Assembly (NCBI RefSeq): GCF_014652615.1
Contig: NZ_BMZD01000009.1
Location: 1-64,000 of the forward strand
Direction: 5' to 3'
Length of the DNA: 64,000 nucleotides
DNA from: Novosphingobium arvoryzae
Lineage (GTDB): Bacteria > Pseudomonadota > Alphaproteobacteria > Sphingomonadales > Sphingomonadaceae
Part shown: in pieces, positions 42,853-63,422 of the stretch
How positions within the stretch are numbered: position 1 is the stretch's first letter
How the letters are laid out: each line of letters starts with the position of its first letter
Notes under the pieces: generated by a model
The model's database searches: none
The model's input: only the letters and a program-made list of their open reading frames with translations
Told to the model about the DNA's origin: nothing
Translations under genes and position numbers: made by a program

Positions 42853-43068
42853 TCGCTCGGCGCTTCGAGCAAGTGCGGTCCATGCGCAGGGGCCGTGCCG
42901 GGAAGGAAGCGATCCGGGTATCCAACTGACGCGAAGGCTGCTGGCAGCGGCTACCCTGTGGGGTGCCATTTGCCGTGCGGCCTTTTCGCGTTTGCTGGTG
43001 CCATCCCTGCGTGTGGCAACGATATTTTCCGCCGGTTTTCCGGCACATAGCGAAGAGGCAATACCCTC
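42853..43068 (+). promoter_or_regulatory. rpoB 5' leader
   Basis: About 215 untranslated bases between the promoter and the ATG of rpoB, with AGAGG 11 bases before the start. Complementary GC-rich stretches suggest folding, but no known RNA element was recognised. Confidence 0.4.
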
Positions 43069-47241
<4,173 letters not shown>

Positions 47242-47314
47242 GCTGGCCGGGCGGCCCCACCGGGTCGCCCGCCGCTACCCCGCCCAGGATATTCACCCTT
47301 CAAGGGACTGAACC

Positions 47315-51607
<4,293 letters not shown>

Positions 51608-51640
51608 GCTTCACCGCCGCCGACAGGCGCACAAACAAAG

Positions 51641-51671
51641 GCCCCGCCGGAGTGATCCGGCGGGGCTTTTT
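51641..51671 (+). terminator. Terminator after rpoC
   Basis: GCCCCGCCGGA-GTGA-TCCGGCGGGGC is a perfect 11-bp stem with a 4-nt loop followed by TTTTT. Confidence 0.95.
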
Positions 51672-51721
51672 GCTGGTCAATGCCGCCGACGGCGAGTGGC
51701 CGGGCCGATGCGCCGGGGGCG

Positions 51722-52888
51722 TTACTTAGCCGATTGGTCGTGGAATTCAGCCACCGCGCGCGAGACGGACTGCATCATTTCCATGCGCGGCTTGTAGTCC
51801 TGGGTGGTGCGGGCGATCATCACGGCCACGCCATAGAACGCGCCGTCGGGCGATTGCAGGATGCCAACGTCGTTGTATCCGGTCGTGACCTTGCCCAGCT
51901 CCTGCCCGGTGCCGGTCTTGTGATAGACCTTCCAGCCGGCGGGGACGCCCGCCTTCAGCCGCATCGGGCCGCTTCGGGTGCGCGACAGGATGTCGACCAT
52001 CACCGTGGTCGTTTCCGGTGCCAGCAACTGTCCGCTGGCCAGCCGCGCCATGGCCCGCGCAATCGCGGCCGGGCTGGCGCCGTCCAGCGGATCGGCAACG
52101 TAACGGTCCAGCGCGGCCTGCCGCACATCCTTGGGCAGGCGCGCGCGGGCCTGTTCGAAATTGCGGCCCAGCGCCATGTCCTGCGACCAGGTCAGGCCCG
52201 CGACCTGGCTTTGCAGCAGGCGCTCACCGGGGCCAAAGCGGATTTCGCTGATGCCCTTGTCGCGCAGCACCTTGCGCACGACGTTGGGGCCACCCACCGT
52301 CCACAGCAGCCGGTCGTTGGCAGTATTGTCGGACTGCGACAGGGCCGCCGACATCAGCGAGTGCACCGAACGGACCGCTCGGCCCTTTTCCAGCACCTCA
52401 CCGCGCAGTGGCTGGTTGAATAGCGTCAGGTCGGCAGGCTGGATCAGGACATCGCGCTGCAAGTCGAGCTTTCCGCGCTCCACCGCGTCGAGCACGGCCA
52501 GCGACACCCACAGCTTGGATACGCTTTGCTGCGGGAACAATTCGTGCGCGCGCGCGCCGACTTCCCACTTGCACCCGGCCTTGACCACCGCGATGCCCAC
52601 CTTGCCGTCAAAGCTGCGGGCGATTTCCTCGATCCGGCGCTGGAGCGGGGCGGGGGCGGCGCGGCAATCGGCCTGGAATTCCGGCACGGCGGCGCGGGCG
52701 GGCAGCACGGCCGATGCGGCCAGGGTCTGCCCCAGCTTGCTGTCCGACTGGCTGAACAGGCTGCCCATGCCCAGCGCGCCAAGGCCCAGTGCTGCCAGCA
52801 CGCCCAGCCGGCGCAGGCCGCGACGCGGCTGGTGGCCAAGCGTGGCGCTCAAAGGAACGGGGCGGTCGCGGTGCAAGCGTACAGTCAT
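51722..52888 (-). CDS. Class A beta-lactamase-like protein with the general-base Glu
   Basis: A 388-residue protein with an unusually long N-terminus. A basic leader (MTVRLHRDRP) precedes a hydrophobic stretch at about 27-45 that is a signal or membrane anchor. Active-site motifs are SVSK at 122-125, SDN at 186-188 and KTG at 324-326. In the omega loop RFGPGERLLQ, Glu222 aligns with Glu166 of class A enzymes, with Gln in place of Asn170. So, unlike the related protein at 40649-41698, it keeps the residue for deacylation and could be a working beta-lactamase. It lies 85 bp downstream of another serine hydrolase gene on the same strand, with a strong hairpin between. Confidence 0.87.
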   Translation of the reverse strand: MTVRLHRDRPVPLSATLGHQPRRGLRRLGVLAALGLGALGMGSLFSQSDSKLGQTLAASAVLPARAAVPEFQADCRAAPAPLQRRIEEIARSFDGKVGIAVVKAGCKWEVGARAHELFPQQSVSKLWVSLAVLDAVERGKLDLQRDVLIQPADLTLFNQPLRGEVLEKGRAVRSVHSLMSAALSQSDNTANDRLLWTVGGPNVVRKVLRDKGISEIRFGPGERLLQSQVAGLTWSQDMALGRNFEQARARLPKDVRQAALDRYVADPLDGASPAAIARAMARLASGQLLAPETTTVMVDILSRTRSGPMRLKAGVPAGWKVYHKTGTGQELGKVTTGYNDVGILQSPDGAFYGVAVMIARTTQDYKPRMEMMQSVSRAVAEFHDQSAK

Positions 52889-52940
52889 GGTGCACCGGCA
52901 ACCTAAGCCGGATGAATCCGCGCCGCAACCATCGCCATGC

Positions 52941-52968
52941 AGCGACCTGTAGATTCTTACAGGTCGCT
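52941..52968. terminator. 11-bp perfect hairpin between two serine hydrolase genes
   Basis: AGCGACCTGTA (52941-52951) and TACAGGTCGCT (52958-52968) pair perfectly around a 6-nt loop, six bases downstream of the stop codon of the upstream gene. No T-run follows, so it is either a terminator of limited strength or an mRNA-stabilising element. Confidence 0.55.
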
Positions 52969-52973
52969 CCCGG

Positions 52974-54107
52974 TCAGGCGTAGGCCATCCGCTCCAGCGC
53001 GCCGAAGCAATCGAGCGCGCCCGGATCGCCGAACGGGGAAAGCTGGCTGACGAACACGCCGCCCACGCCCTTGACCGGATCGATCCAGTAATAGGAATTG
53101 AAGATCCCCGCCCAGGCCATGCTCCCGGCGCTGCGCCCGTTCGGACCGGGTTCGGGATTGATCAGGAAGCCCAGTCCCCAGCCGGTGTGCTGATCGGGGA
53201 AGGTATCATACGGCTGGGCGAGTTCCGGCATCGCGGTGCCCATGTAACCCGCGCGCAGCGGGGCAACGTGGTTCTGGCCCATTTCGGCCACGGTTTCGGC
53301 CTTCAGCACGCGCGCGCCGTCCAGCTCGCCGCCGTTCAGCAGCATTCGCACGAACCGGGCATAGTCCGGCGCGGTGGAGGTGCCGCCACCGCCGCCGCCG
53401 TCGAATTCACCCCCACCGATATAGAGCGGGATCGGATTGAGCGCGCCGTCGGGCGTGCGGATATGCACCTTGGCCGCGTGATCCGGCAGGGCGGGGCGGA
53501 ACGCGGTGTCCTTCATCCCCAGCGGTTCGAACAGGTTGGCGGTGAGGTAATCGTTCAGCCGTTCACCCGTCACCGCTTCGATCGCCAGACCCGCCCAGTC
53601 GGTCGAAACGCCGTATTCCCAGCGCTCGCCCGGATCGAACATCAGCGGCATGCGGATCGTGTCGAGCGTGCCCGCCTTGGGCATTCCGCGCGCGGCGTAG
53701 ACCTGCAGCACTTCGGGGTGGATGAACGAATAGCCGAAGCCCGCCGTGTGGGTCAGCAGGTGGCGCAGCGTGACGGGCCGCCTGGCCGGGCGGGTCTGCG
53801 GCTGGCCATCCGCGCCGAACCCTTCCAGCACTTGCGGGTTGGCGAGTTCGGGCAGCACTTTGCCGATGTCTTCGTCAAGGCTCAGCCGTCCCTGCTCGAC
53901 CAGTTGCATCGCCCCCACCGAAACCAGCGCCTTGGTCATCGAGGCGATCTGCGCCAGCGTGTCCACCGCCATCGGCGCACCGCTGGCCACATCCGCCACC
54001 CCCAGCGCGCGCGAATAGCGCACGCCGTCGCGGTCCACGATCATGCCCACGGCTCCCGGAATATTCGCGGCGGCAAAGGCGGCTTCAAACTGGCTGTCAT
54101 CGATCAT
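52974..54107 (-). CDS. Serine hydrolase of the class C beta-lactamase/esterase fold
   Basis: A 377-residue protein of the Beta-lactamase (PF00144-type) family, which includes family VIII esterases and DD-peptidases. The nucleophile motif is SMTK at 56-59, LRHLLTHTAGFGYSF is the family hallmark, and EYGVSTDWAG supplies the Tyr motif (YxS type rather than YxN, as in family VIII esterases). The C-terminal GWGLGFLI and GSMAWAGIFNSYYWIDP resemble the HGG/KTG-like region of esterases. No signal peptide is seen, so it is probably cytosolic. Esterase activity is more likely than beta-lactamase. The ATG at 54107 is chosen as family-like; it is divergent from gltX by 78 bp. Confidence 0.88.
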   Translation of the reverse strand: MIDDSQFEAAFAAANIPGAVGMIVDRDGVRYSRALGVADVASGAPMAVDTLAQIASMTKALVSVGAMQLVEQGRLSLDEDIGKVLPELANPQVLEGFGADGQPQTRPARRPVTLRHLLTHTAGFGYSFIHPEVLQVYAARGMPKAGTLDTIRMPLMFDPGERWEYGVSTDWAGLAIEAVTGERLNDYLTANLFEPLGMKDTAFRPALPDHAAKVHIRTPDGALNPIPLYIGGGEFDGGGGGGTSTAPDYARFVRMLLNGGELDGARVLKAETVAEMGQNHVAPLRAGYMGTAMPELAQPYDTFPDQHTGWGLGFLINPEPGPNGRSAGSMAWAGIFNSYYWIDPVKGVGGVFVSQLSPFGDPGALDCFGALERMAYA

Positions 54108-54185
54108 GGGGCGCAGGCTAGCGAGCGATGCGCCGAAGGGGAAGCGGGATTGATGCACGCGCCTGCCGCGCGTAGGGGAAGCGCC

Positions 54186-55520
54186 ATGACAGTCACCACC
54201 CGTTTCGCGCCGTCGCCCACCGGACACCTGCACGTCGGCAACATCCGCACCGCGCTGCACAACTGGCTGCTGGCCAAGCAGGCGGGTGGGCGGTTCATGC
54301 TGCGGATCGACGACACCGATGCGGAACGCAGCCGCGAGGAGTACGTGGACGGCATTCGCGCCGATCTGGCCTGGCTGGGGCTGGTGCCCGATGGCGAGGA
54401 GCGCCAGTCCGCCCGGTTCGCGCTGTATGAAGCGCAGTTCGAACGGCTGCGCGCGGCGGGGCGGGTCTATCGCTGCTATGAAACCGCGCAGGAACTGGAT
54501 CTGAAGCGCAAGGTGCTGCTGGGCCGGGGCCTGCCGCCGATCTATGACCGCGCGGCGCTGAAGCTGACCGAGGATGACCACGCGGCGAAAGCCGCGGCGG
54601 GCGAGGCGCCGCACTGGCGGTTCCTGCTGGACCATGATGAGCCGATTGCATGGGACGATGGCATTCGCGGGGCGCAGGCGTTCGAGGCCCGGATGATGTC
54701 TGATCCGGTCGTGCGCCGCGCGGACGGATCGTGGCTCTATATGCTGCCCTCCGCGATCGATGACATCGACATGGGGATTACCGACGTGCTGCGCGGCGAG
54801 GACCATGTGTCCAATACCGCCGCGCAAGTGCAGATGTTCACCGCGCTGGGGGCCACCCCGCCGCGGTTCGCGCACGAGGCGCTGCTGACCGGGAGCGAGG
54901 GCAAACTGTCCAAGCGGCTTGGCTCGCTGGGCGTGGCGCAGCTGCGCGAAAACGGGATCGAGCCGGAAGCGGTGATCGCGTTGCTGGCACGGCTTGGGAC
55001 GTCCGATCCGGTCGATCCGGCGCTGGATGCCAAAGCACTCGCCGCCAGCTTTACCTTGCGCCACTTCGGCCGCGCGCCCGCGCGGTTTGACGAGGCAGAA
55101 CTGCACCGTGTCAACGCCGCCGTGGTTCACCGCCTGCCGTTCGCGCGGGTGGCGCATCTGCTGCCGGATGGGATGGGCGAGGCGGCATGGGAAGCGATCC
55201 GCCCGAACCTGGAGCATATCGGCGAAGCGGCGGAATGGTGGCAGGTCGTGACCGGGCCGGTTGCGGTGCCGACGCTGGAGGACGAGGATCGCGCGTTTCT
55301 TGCCACTGCGGCGGAGACGCTGGCCGGGCTGGAGTGGTCCGGCGAAGTCTGGCGCGCGCTGACCGGAGCCTTGAAGGAGGCCACGGGCCGCAAGGGCAAG
55401 GCACTGTTCCTGCCGCTGCGGCTGGCGCTGACGGGCAGGGAGCATGGCCCGGACATGGCCGCGCTGCTGCCGCTGATCGGGCGCGATGCCGCGCTGGAGC
55501 GGCTGCGCGCGGCTAGCTGA
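54186..55520 (+). CDS. gltX: Glutamyl-tRNA synthetase
   Basis: A 444-residue class I synthetase. The HIGH-type motif is PSPTGHLHVGN at 10-20, and the KMSKS-type motif is KLSKRLGS, with LRGEDHVSNTAAQ and IDDTDAERS also typical. It charges tRNA-Glu. The length is a little short of the usual 470, and no zinc-binding Cys cluster is seen. Alphaproteobacteria often have two GluRS genes with different tRNA specificity, so this may be the second type; which one cannot be told here. Its end overlaps the convergent trxC gene by eight bases. Confidence 0.94.
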   Translation: MTVTTRFAPSPTGHLHVGNIRTALHNWLLAKQAGGRFMLRIDDTDAERSREEYVDGIRADLAWLGLVPDGEERQSARFALYEAQFERLRAAGRVYRCYETAQELDLKRKVLLGRGLPPIYDRAALKLTEDDHAAKAAAGEAPHWRFLLDHDEPIAWDDGIRGAQAFEARMMSDPVVRRADGSWLYMLPSAIDDIDMGITDVLRGEDHVSNTAAQVQMFTALGATPPRFAHEALLTGSEGKLSKRLGSLGVAQLRENGIEPEAVIALLARLGTSDPVDPALDAKALAASFTLRHFGRAPARFDEAELHRVNAAVVHRLPFARVAHLLPDGMGEAAWEAIRPNLEHIGEAAEWWQVVTGPVAVPTLEDEDRAFLATAAETLAGLEWSGEVWRALTGALKEATGRKGKALFLPLRLALTGREHGPDMAALLPLIGRDAALERLRAAS

Positions 55521-55956
55521 CGCTGCGCACCCAGTTGACGATCGCCGGGGCCGATACCGCCCCGGCCTGCCGCGCGACTTCGCGCCCGCCGGAAAACAGG
55601 ATCAGCGTGGGGATCGAGCGGATCTGATAGCGCTGGGCGATTTCCGGCACGGCCTCTGTATCCAGTTTCAGCAGGCGGGCATGGGGTTCCAGCGCCTGCG
55701 CGGCCTGCGCAAAGGCCGGGGCCATCGCGCGGCAGGGGCCGCACCATTCGGCCCAGAAATCGACCAGAACCGGCAGCGTGCCTTTGCCGATCTGGCGGTC
55801 GAACATTGCGGCGTTCACGGCCAGCGGCTGGCCAGTGAACAGCGCGGCCTTGCACTTGCCGCAGGTCGGCGCGGCGGTCAGCCGGGTCACCGGCACGCGG
55901 TTCGGCGCGCCGCAGGCGGGGCAGACGACCAGAGCGGGATCAGCAGGCGCGGACAT
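55513..55956 (-). CDS. trxC: Thioredoxin 2 (TrxC-type)
   Basis: A 147-residue thioredoxin with an N-terminal zinc ribbon: CPAC at 12-15 and CGKC at 32-35. The thioredoxin fold follows, with the active site WCGPC at 71-75 and cis-Pro in SIPTLILF. TrxC proteins are reductants induced by oxidative stress, with zinc-tuned redox potential. The ATG at 55956 is taken because it precedes the zinc ribbon closely. An FNR/FixK-type box stands 50-63 bp upstream, in the region shared with the divergent small membrane protein and AhpD-like genes. The 3' end overlaps gltX. Confidence 0.93.
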   Translation of the reverse strand: MSAPADPALVVCPACGAPNRVPVTRLTAAPTCGKCKAALFTGQPLAVNAAMFDRQIGKGTLPVLVDFWAEWCGPCRAMAPAFAQAAQALEPHARLLKLDTEAVPEIAQRYQIRSIPTLILFSGGREVARQAGAVSAPAIVNWVRSVS

Positions 55957-56005
55957 CGCAGAACCTTTGCAAACAAGCGTTTCGCCCTGAAACTTGGGGC
56001 CTGAC

Positions 56006-56019
56006 TTGACCCGGATCAA
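56006..56019. promoter_or_regulatory. FNR/FixK-type box
   Basis: TTGAC-CCGG-ATCAA agrees with the FNR/FixK pattern TTGA(T/C)-N4-(A/G)TCAA at every conserved base. It lies between divergent trxC and the small membrane protein gene (60 bp before the latter). Confidence 0.65.
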
Positions 56020-56079
56020 GGACGCACTGCCCATTTAATTAGAAAACCCTGATATTGCAAAGCCAAGAGGGGCGAAACG

Positions 56080-56277
56080 ATGAACAGGTTGATGTGGGTG
56101 CTGCACGCGATGGTCTCGACCACGCTGATGGGCATTGGCGTGACGGCCGTGCTGGCGGCGAATCTGCCGGGTTGGCAGCCGATCGCGATTGCCGCGGCCA
56201 TCGGGTTCGTGGTCGCCCTGCCGGTGTCCTGGCTGGTCGCGCGCAAGATCGAAACGTTGACCGCACCGAAAGGCTGA
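56080..56277 (+). CDS. Small two-helix membrane protein
   Basis: A 65-residue protein with two predicted membrane helices (about 6-27 and 34-56), ending in a short charged tail (ARKIETLTAPKG). The second helix reads AIGFVVALPVSWLVARKI. Similar small proteins occur in many alphaproteobacteria and are sometimes mislabelled CTP synthetase; the real function is unknown. AAGAGGGGCGAAACG precedes the ATG with a usable ribosome-binding site. The AhpD-like gene begins four bases after its stop, and an FNR/FixK-type box stands 60 bp before it. Confidence 0.75.
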   Translation: MNRLMWVLHAMVSTTLMGIGVTAVLAANLPGWQPIAIAAAIGFVVALPVSWLVARKIETLTAPKG

Positions 56278-56281
56278 TCCG

Positions 56282-56632
56282 ATGCACAAGAACTGGCCCG
56301 CGATGGCGGAGGAACTGACCGCCGCGATCAAGGAAGTGCGCCTCGGTGCGCCCGAAGTGACCAAGGCGTTTTCGGCCATGGCCCAGGCGGCCACCGCTGG
56401 CGGGGCGCTGGATACCAAGACCAAGGAACTGATCGCATTGGCGATTTCGGTGGCGATCCGGTGCGATGGCTGCGTTGCGTTTCATTCCAAGGCGGCGGTG
56501 AGGCACGGCGCCACGCGGGACGAAGTGATGGAGACGATGGGCATGGCGCTCTACATGGGGGCGGGGCCCAGCCTGATGTATGCGGCGCAGGCGGTTGAAG
56601 CTTACGACCAGTTTGCCGCAGCCGCATCGTAA
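56282..56632 (+). CDS. Carboxymuconolactone decarboxylase/AhpD-like protein
   Basis: A 116-residue all-helical protein of the AhpD/CMD superfamily. The active-site motif is CDGCVAFHSK, with Cys61, Cys64 and His68, matching the E-x7-C-x-x-C-x3-H pattern of AhpD peroxidase-type proteins (Glu50 precedes it). The motif indicates disulfide chemistry rather than decarboxylation. It lies four bases after the small membrane gene, so the two share a transcript, probably under the upstream FNR/FixK-type box, with trxC divergent. A link to peroxide or low-oxygen redox balance is inference. Confidence 0.9.
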   Translation: MHKNWPAMAEELTAAIKEVRLGAPEVTKAFSAMAQAATAGGALDTKTKELIALAISVAIRCDGCVAFHSKAAVRHGATRDEVMETMGMALYMGAGPSLMYAAQAVEAYDQFAAAAS

Positions 56633-56663
56633 AGAAATTTCGCCGTTTGCTGCTTCAAGGCGG

Positions 56664-57907
<1,244 letters not shown>

Positions 57908-57932
57908 TCCCGATGCGTCGCGGCGGCCGGGT

Positions 57933-60673
57933 TCAGGCCGCCGCGACGTCCACGGTTTCCTCGCCCGCCGCATCCAGCAGGCGCTTTTCGACCGCTTTCA
58001 GGCGCTGCGGGGAATCGATCTTTTCGCCCAGCAGGTCGGTGACATAGAAATTGTCGACCGCGCGTTCGCCATAGGTGGCGATGTGGGCGGAATGGACCAT
58101 CAGCTTGGCTTCGAACAGCGCGCGGGCCAGCCGGTTGAGCAGGGCCGGGCGATCCCGTGCGTTCACTTCGACCACGGTGAAGCGGTTGCTGGCAGCGTTG
58201 TCGAATTCCACGCGTGGGCGCACTTCAAAGGCATCGGCGCGCGGGCGGGCGAGCGGGCGGGCCGCGAGCTGCGGCACCAGCTTGACCCGGTTGGCCAGCG
58301 CATCGGCGATCATGGTCTTGATCCGGGCGAGCTGGCTGTCTTCGGAGAAGGGCCGCCCCAGCGGGTCCTGCACCAGGAAATTGTCGACCGCCATGCCGTT
58401 GCGCGCAGTGTGGATGCGCGCGTCGATGATGTTGCCGCCGGCCAGGTGGATGCCGCCCGCGATCCGGTAGAACAGGCCCGGATGGTCGGCCGCGATGACC
58501 GTGACCAGCGTGGCCCCGCGCGCGGCGTAATACTGGGTGTGGACGTCCAGCGCCTGACCCTTGGCCTGATCCAGCTGCACCAGATTGAGCGCGATGATGT
58601 CGTCCGGTTCGGCAATCCAGTAGGCATCGCTCAGCAGCTTGCCGGTCTGCTCGACCAGCGCGGCCTGCGCGCCCAGCCGGTCGGCCACGGCGGCTTTCTT
58701 GGCGGCGATCCGTTCGGCCCGGCCATGCTGCTTGTGACCCAGCCGCAGCTGCCCTTCGGCTGCCTCGTAGAGTTCGGAAATCAGCTGGCGCTTCCACCCG
58801 TTCCACACGCCGGGGCCCACCGCGCGGATATCGACGATGGTCAGCATCGCCAATAGCCGCAGCCGTTCGATCGATTGCACTTGCGCGACGAAGTCGGTGA
58901 TCGTCTTGAAATCGGCCAGGTCGCGCTTGAACGCGGTGGCGCTCATCAGCAGGTGGGTGCGCACCAGCCAGCTGACCAGCGCGGTCTCCTCCTCGCTCAG
59001 CCCCAGCCGGGGGCACAGCTTCAGTGCCACGTCCGCGCCCAGCACGGAATGGTCGCCGCGCCGCCCCTTGGCGATGTCGTGCAGCAGGATCGCGACGTAG
59101 AGCGCGCGGCGGTTCACCACCTTGTGAATGATGGCGGAGGCCAGCGGATGATCCGCCTTCATTTCGCCCTTTTCGATCCGGTTCATCAGCCCGATCGCGC
59201 GGATGGTGTGTTCGTCCACCGTGTAGTGGTGGTACATGTCGAACTGCATCTGCGCGTTGACCCGCCCGAAATCGGGCACGAACCGCCCGAACACCCCGGT
59301 TTCGTTGAGCCAGCGCAGCACCGTTTCGGGATCGCTGCGGCTGGTCAGCAGATCCAGGAACAGCGCGTTGGCGCGCGGATCGGTGCGCACCGCGTCCACC
59401 AGCCGCGCGTCACGCACCGCGATGCGCATCGCTTCTGGGTGGATCTCAAGCCCGTTGGTATCGGCCAGCACGAAGATTTCCAGCAGCCGCACCGGGTCTT
59501 CGGCAAACCAGCTGTCGGACGGCACGTTGATCTTGCCGCCGAACACCGGATAGCCGCGCACCAGCCGCCGCCGGGCGCGAAAGCCCGCGAGCAGGCCCTT
59601 GGGCTGCTTCTTGGCGAACTGGTCGTCCAGCTGGGCGAGGAACACCCCGGTCAGGTGACCGACGCGTTTGGCCTGCAGGAAGAAATACTGCATGAACCGC
59701 TCGACCGCGCTCTTGCCGGGGCGGTCGGCGAATTGCATTCGCGCGGCGACCTCGCGTTGCAGGTCGAAGGTCAGCCGGTCCTCGGCGCGCCTGGTGATGG
59801 TATGCAGGTGGCAGCGCACCGCCCAGAAGAAGTCTTCTGCCTTGCGGAAGGCGCGGTATTCGGAGGGCGTCAGCAGTCCGACCGCGACCAGCTCGCTGGG
59901 GTCGCGCACCTTGTGGATGTATTTGCCGATCCAGTAGAGCGTGTGCAGGTCGCGCAGGCCGCCCTTGCCCTCTTTCACGTTGGGTTCGACGACATAGCGG
60001 CTGTCGCCCAGCCGCTTGTGCCGGTCGTTCCGCTCCGCCAGCTTTTCGGCGACGAACTGGCGTTCGGTGCCGGCGACGACTTCGGCGAAGAAGCGGGCCT
60101 GCGCTTCATCGAACAGGGGCTGGTCGCCCCAGACGTAGCGCCCCTCCAGCATCGCGGTGCGGATCGTCAGGTCGGCGCGGCCCATGCGGACCATGTCGTC
60201 CAGGCTGCGGCTGGAATGCCCCACCTTCAGCCCCAGATCCCACAGGAAATAGAGCATCGCCTCGATCACCTGTTCGCCCCATGCGGTCTGCTTGGAGGGG
60301 GTGAGAAAGGCGATGTCGACGTCTGAATGGGGGGCCATCTCGCCCCGGCCATAACCGCCTACGGCCATCACCGTCAGCCGTTCCCCGGTGGAACGGTTGC
60401 TGGAAGGGTAGACGGCAGTGACGACGTGGTCGTGGATCACGCGGACCAGCTGGTCGATCAGGAAGGCCTGCGCGGCGGCGCATTCGTTCCCGGCGGAAGG
60501 CTTCGCGGTGAGCCGCCGGGCGATTTCGGCGCGGCCATCGGCCAGCGCGGTGCGCAGCAATGCCACGATCTGCTGGCGCGGTGGCTGGCCGGCATTGCGG
60601 ACCAGATCGGCAATGGTATCAGCCAGCGCGCGGCGATCGATCACCGCGCGCTGGTTGGCAATGGCTTTGACGG

Positions 60674-60677
<4 letters not shown>
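57933..60677 (-). CDS. glnD: PII uridylyltransferase/uridylyl-removing enzyme
   Basis: A 914-residue bifunctional sensor of glutamine that uridylylates PII (GlnB/GlnK) at low glutamine and removes the group at high glutamine. The nucleotidyltransferase motif is GGYGRGEMAPHSDVD, then a GlnD-linker region. The HD domain (YHHYTVDEHTIRAI, ILLHDIAKGRRGDHS) does the uridylyl removal. Two ACT domains at the C-terminus sense glutamine (VTVIAADHPGLFYRIAG; VEVNARDRPALLNRLAR). I place the start at a TTG (60677) overlapping the stop of the upstream gene in a TTGA; an upstream GTG at 60704 would give nine more residues but has no ribosome-binding site. It is co-oriented with the acyl-CoA synthetase gene. 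Confidence 0.95.
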
Positions 60678-62386
<1,709 letters not shown>

Positions 62387-62437
62387 TCGGCTTCCTTATC
62401 CCCATGGTTTCCAAGGCGAGCCCCTCTCACGCCTCGT

Positions 62438-62458
62438 GCCGGGGTTTGTTTCCCCGGC
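62438..62458. terminator. GC-rich hairpin in the acs-lgt divergent gap
   Basis: GCCGGGG-TTTGTTT-CCCCGGC is a perfect 7-bp stem in the 142-bp divergent region. It could act as a leader hairpin of either gene; no clear promoter was seen. Confidence 0.35.
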
Positions 62459-62528
62459 GTGCTTGTGCCAGAAGGCGCAGCGGTTGGTGCCGCCGTCGCC
62501 ATGGTTCATGATCTAGGAGGTTACGTCC

Positions 62529-63422
62529 TTGCTGTCACTACTGCTCGCCGCTGCCAGCGATGCGCCGATCTATTGGCAGGACCTCAACCTCAGCCCCAAT
62601 GCGCTGACCATCGGCAGCTTTGCGCTGCGGTGGTATTCGCTGGCCTATCTGGCGGGCATCCTGCTTGGGTACTGGCACCTGTCGCGGATGATCAAGGCCC
62701 CCGGCGCGCCACTGGCGCAGCGCCATGCCGATGACCTGTTCTTCTGGTGCACGGTCGGCATCATCCTGGGCGGACGGCTGGGCTATGCCACGTTCTATAC
62801 CGGCGGCGACACCGGGCTGCCCAGCCTGTGGGCCGATCCGGTGCGGCTGCTGCAATTGTGGAACGGGGGGATGAGCTTCCACGGCGGGCTGATCGGCACG
62901 GTGCTGGCGGTGGCGTGGGTGGCCTGGCAGGGCGGGCTGAGCTTCCTGCGGGTGATGGATTATATCGCGGTCTGCGTGCCGTTCGGGATGCTGTTCGGGC
63001 GGCTGGCGAACTTCGTGAACGGCGAACTGTGGGGCCGCGTGGCCGGGCCGGACGTGCCCTGGGCGATGGTGTTCCCCGATGCGCCCGGCGGTCTCGCGCG
63101 GCATCCCAGCCAGCTCTACGAAGCCGCGCTGGAAGGGGCGCTGCTGATCGTCGTGATGCTGCTGATGTTCTGGAAGACCCGCGCGCGCTGGCGGCCGGGC
63201 CTGCTGGCCGCGACCTTTGCGTTCGGCATGGGGCTGGCCCGGTTCTTCGTTGAATTCTACCGCGAGCCGGACGCGCAGTTGAGCGAATTCGCGCAGCAGA
63301 CCGGGCTGTCGATGGGGCAGTGGCTGACAGTGCCGTTGATGGCGGTCGGGCTGTTCTTCATCGTCCGCGCGCTGGTCCGCCCGGCGCTGGGCAGCGGCGC
63401 GCCGGCTCCTGCCGCGCAATGA
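62529..63422 (+). CDS. lgt: Prolipoprotein diacylglyceryl transferase
   Basis: A 297-residue integral membrane enzyme that transfers diacylglycerol to the lipobox Cys, the first step of lipoprotein maturation. About seven membrane helices are visible. Conserved motifs are the catalytic-site GMSFHGGLIG and the signature GRLANFVNGELWGRVAGPDVPWAMVFP (about 157-183). The start is a TTG with a strong AGGAGG eight bases upstream, and no ATG fits. The next gene begins at an ATG overlapping its TGA. Its partner in the pathway, lnt, is 46 kb away in this window. Confidence 0.96.
   Translation: MLSLLLAAASDAPIYWQDLNLSPNALTIGSFALRWYSLAYLAGILLGYWHLSRMIKAPGAPLAQRHADDLFFWCTVGIILGGRLGYATFYTGGDTGLPSLWADPVRLLQLWNGGMSFHGGLIGTVLAVAWVAWQGGLSFLRVMDYIAVCVPFGMLFGRLANFVNGELWGRVAGPDVPWAMVFPDAPGGLARHPSQLYEAALEGALLIVVMLLMFWKTRARWRPGLLAATFAFGMGLARFFVEFYREPDAQLSEFAQQTGLSMGQWLTVPLMAVGLFFIVRALVRPALGSGAPAPAAQ

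Noticed and set aside
62404..62511. A 35-codon Arg/Cys-rich open frame before lgt
   Set aside because: It has no ribosome-binding site, includes a strong hairpin, and its composition is typical of a random frame in GC-rich DNA.
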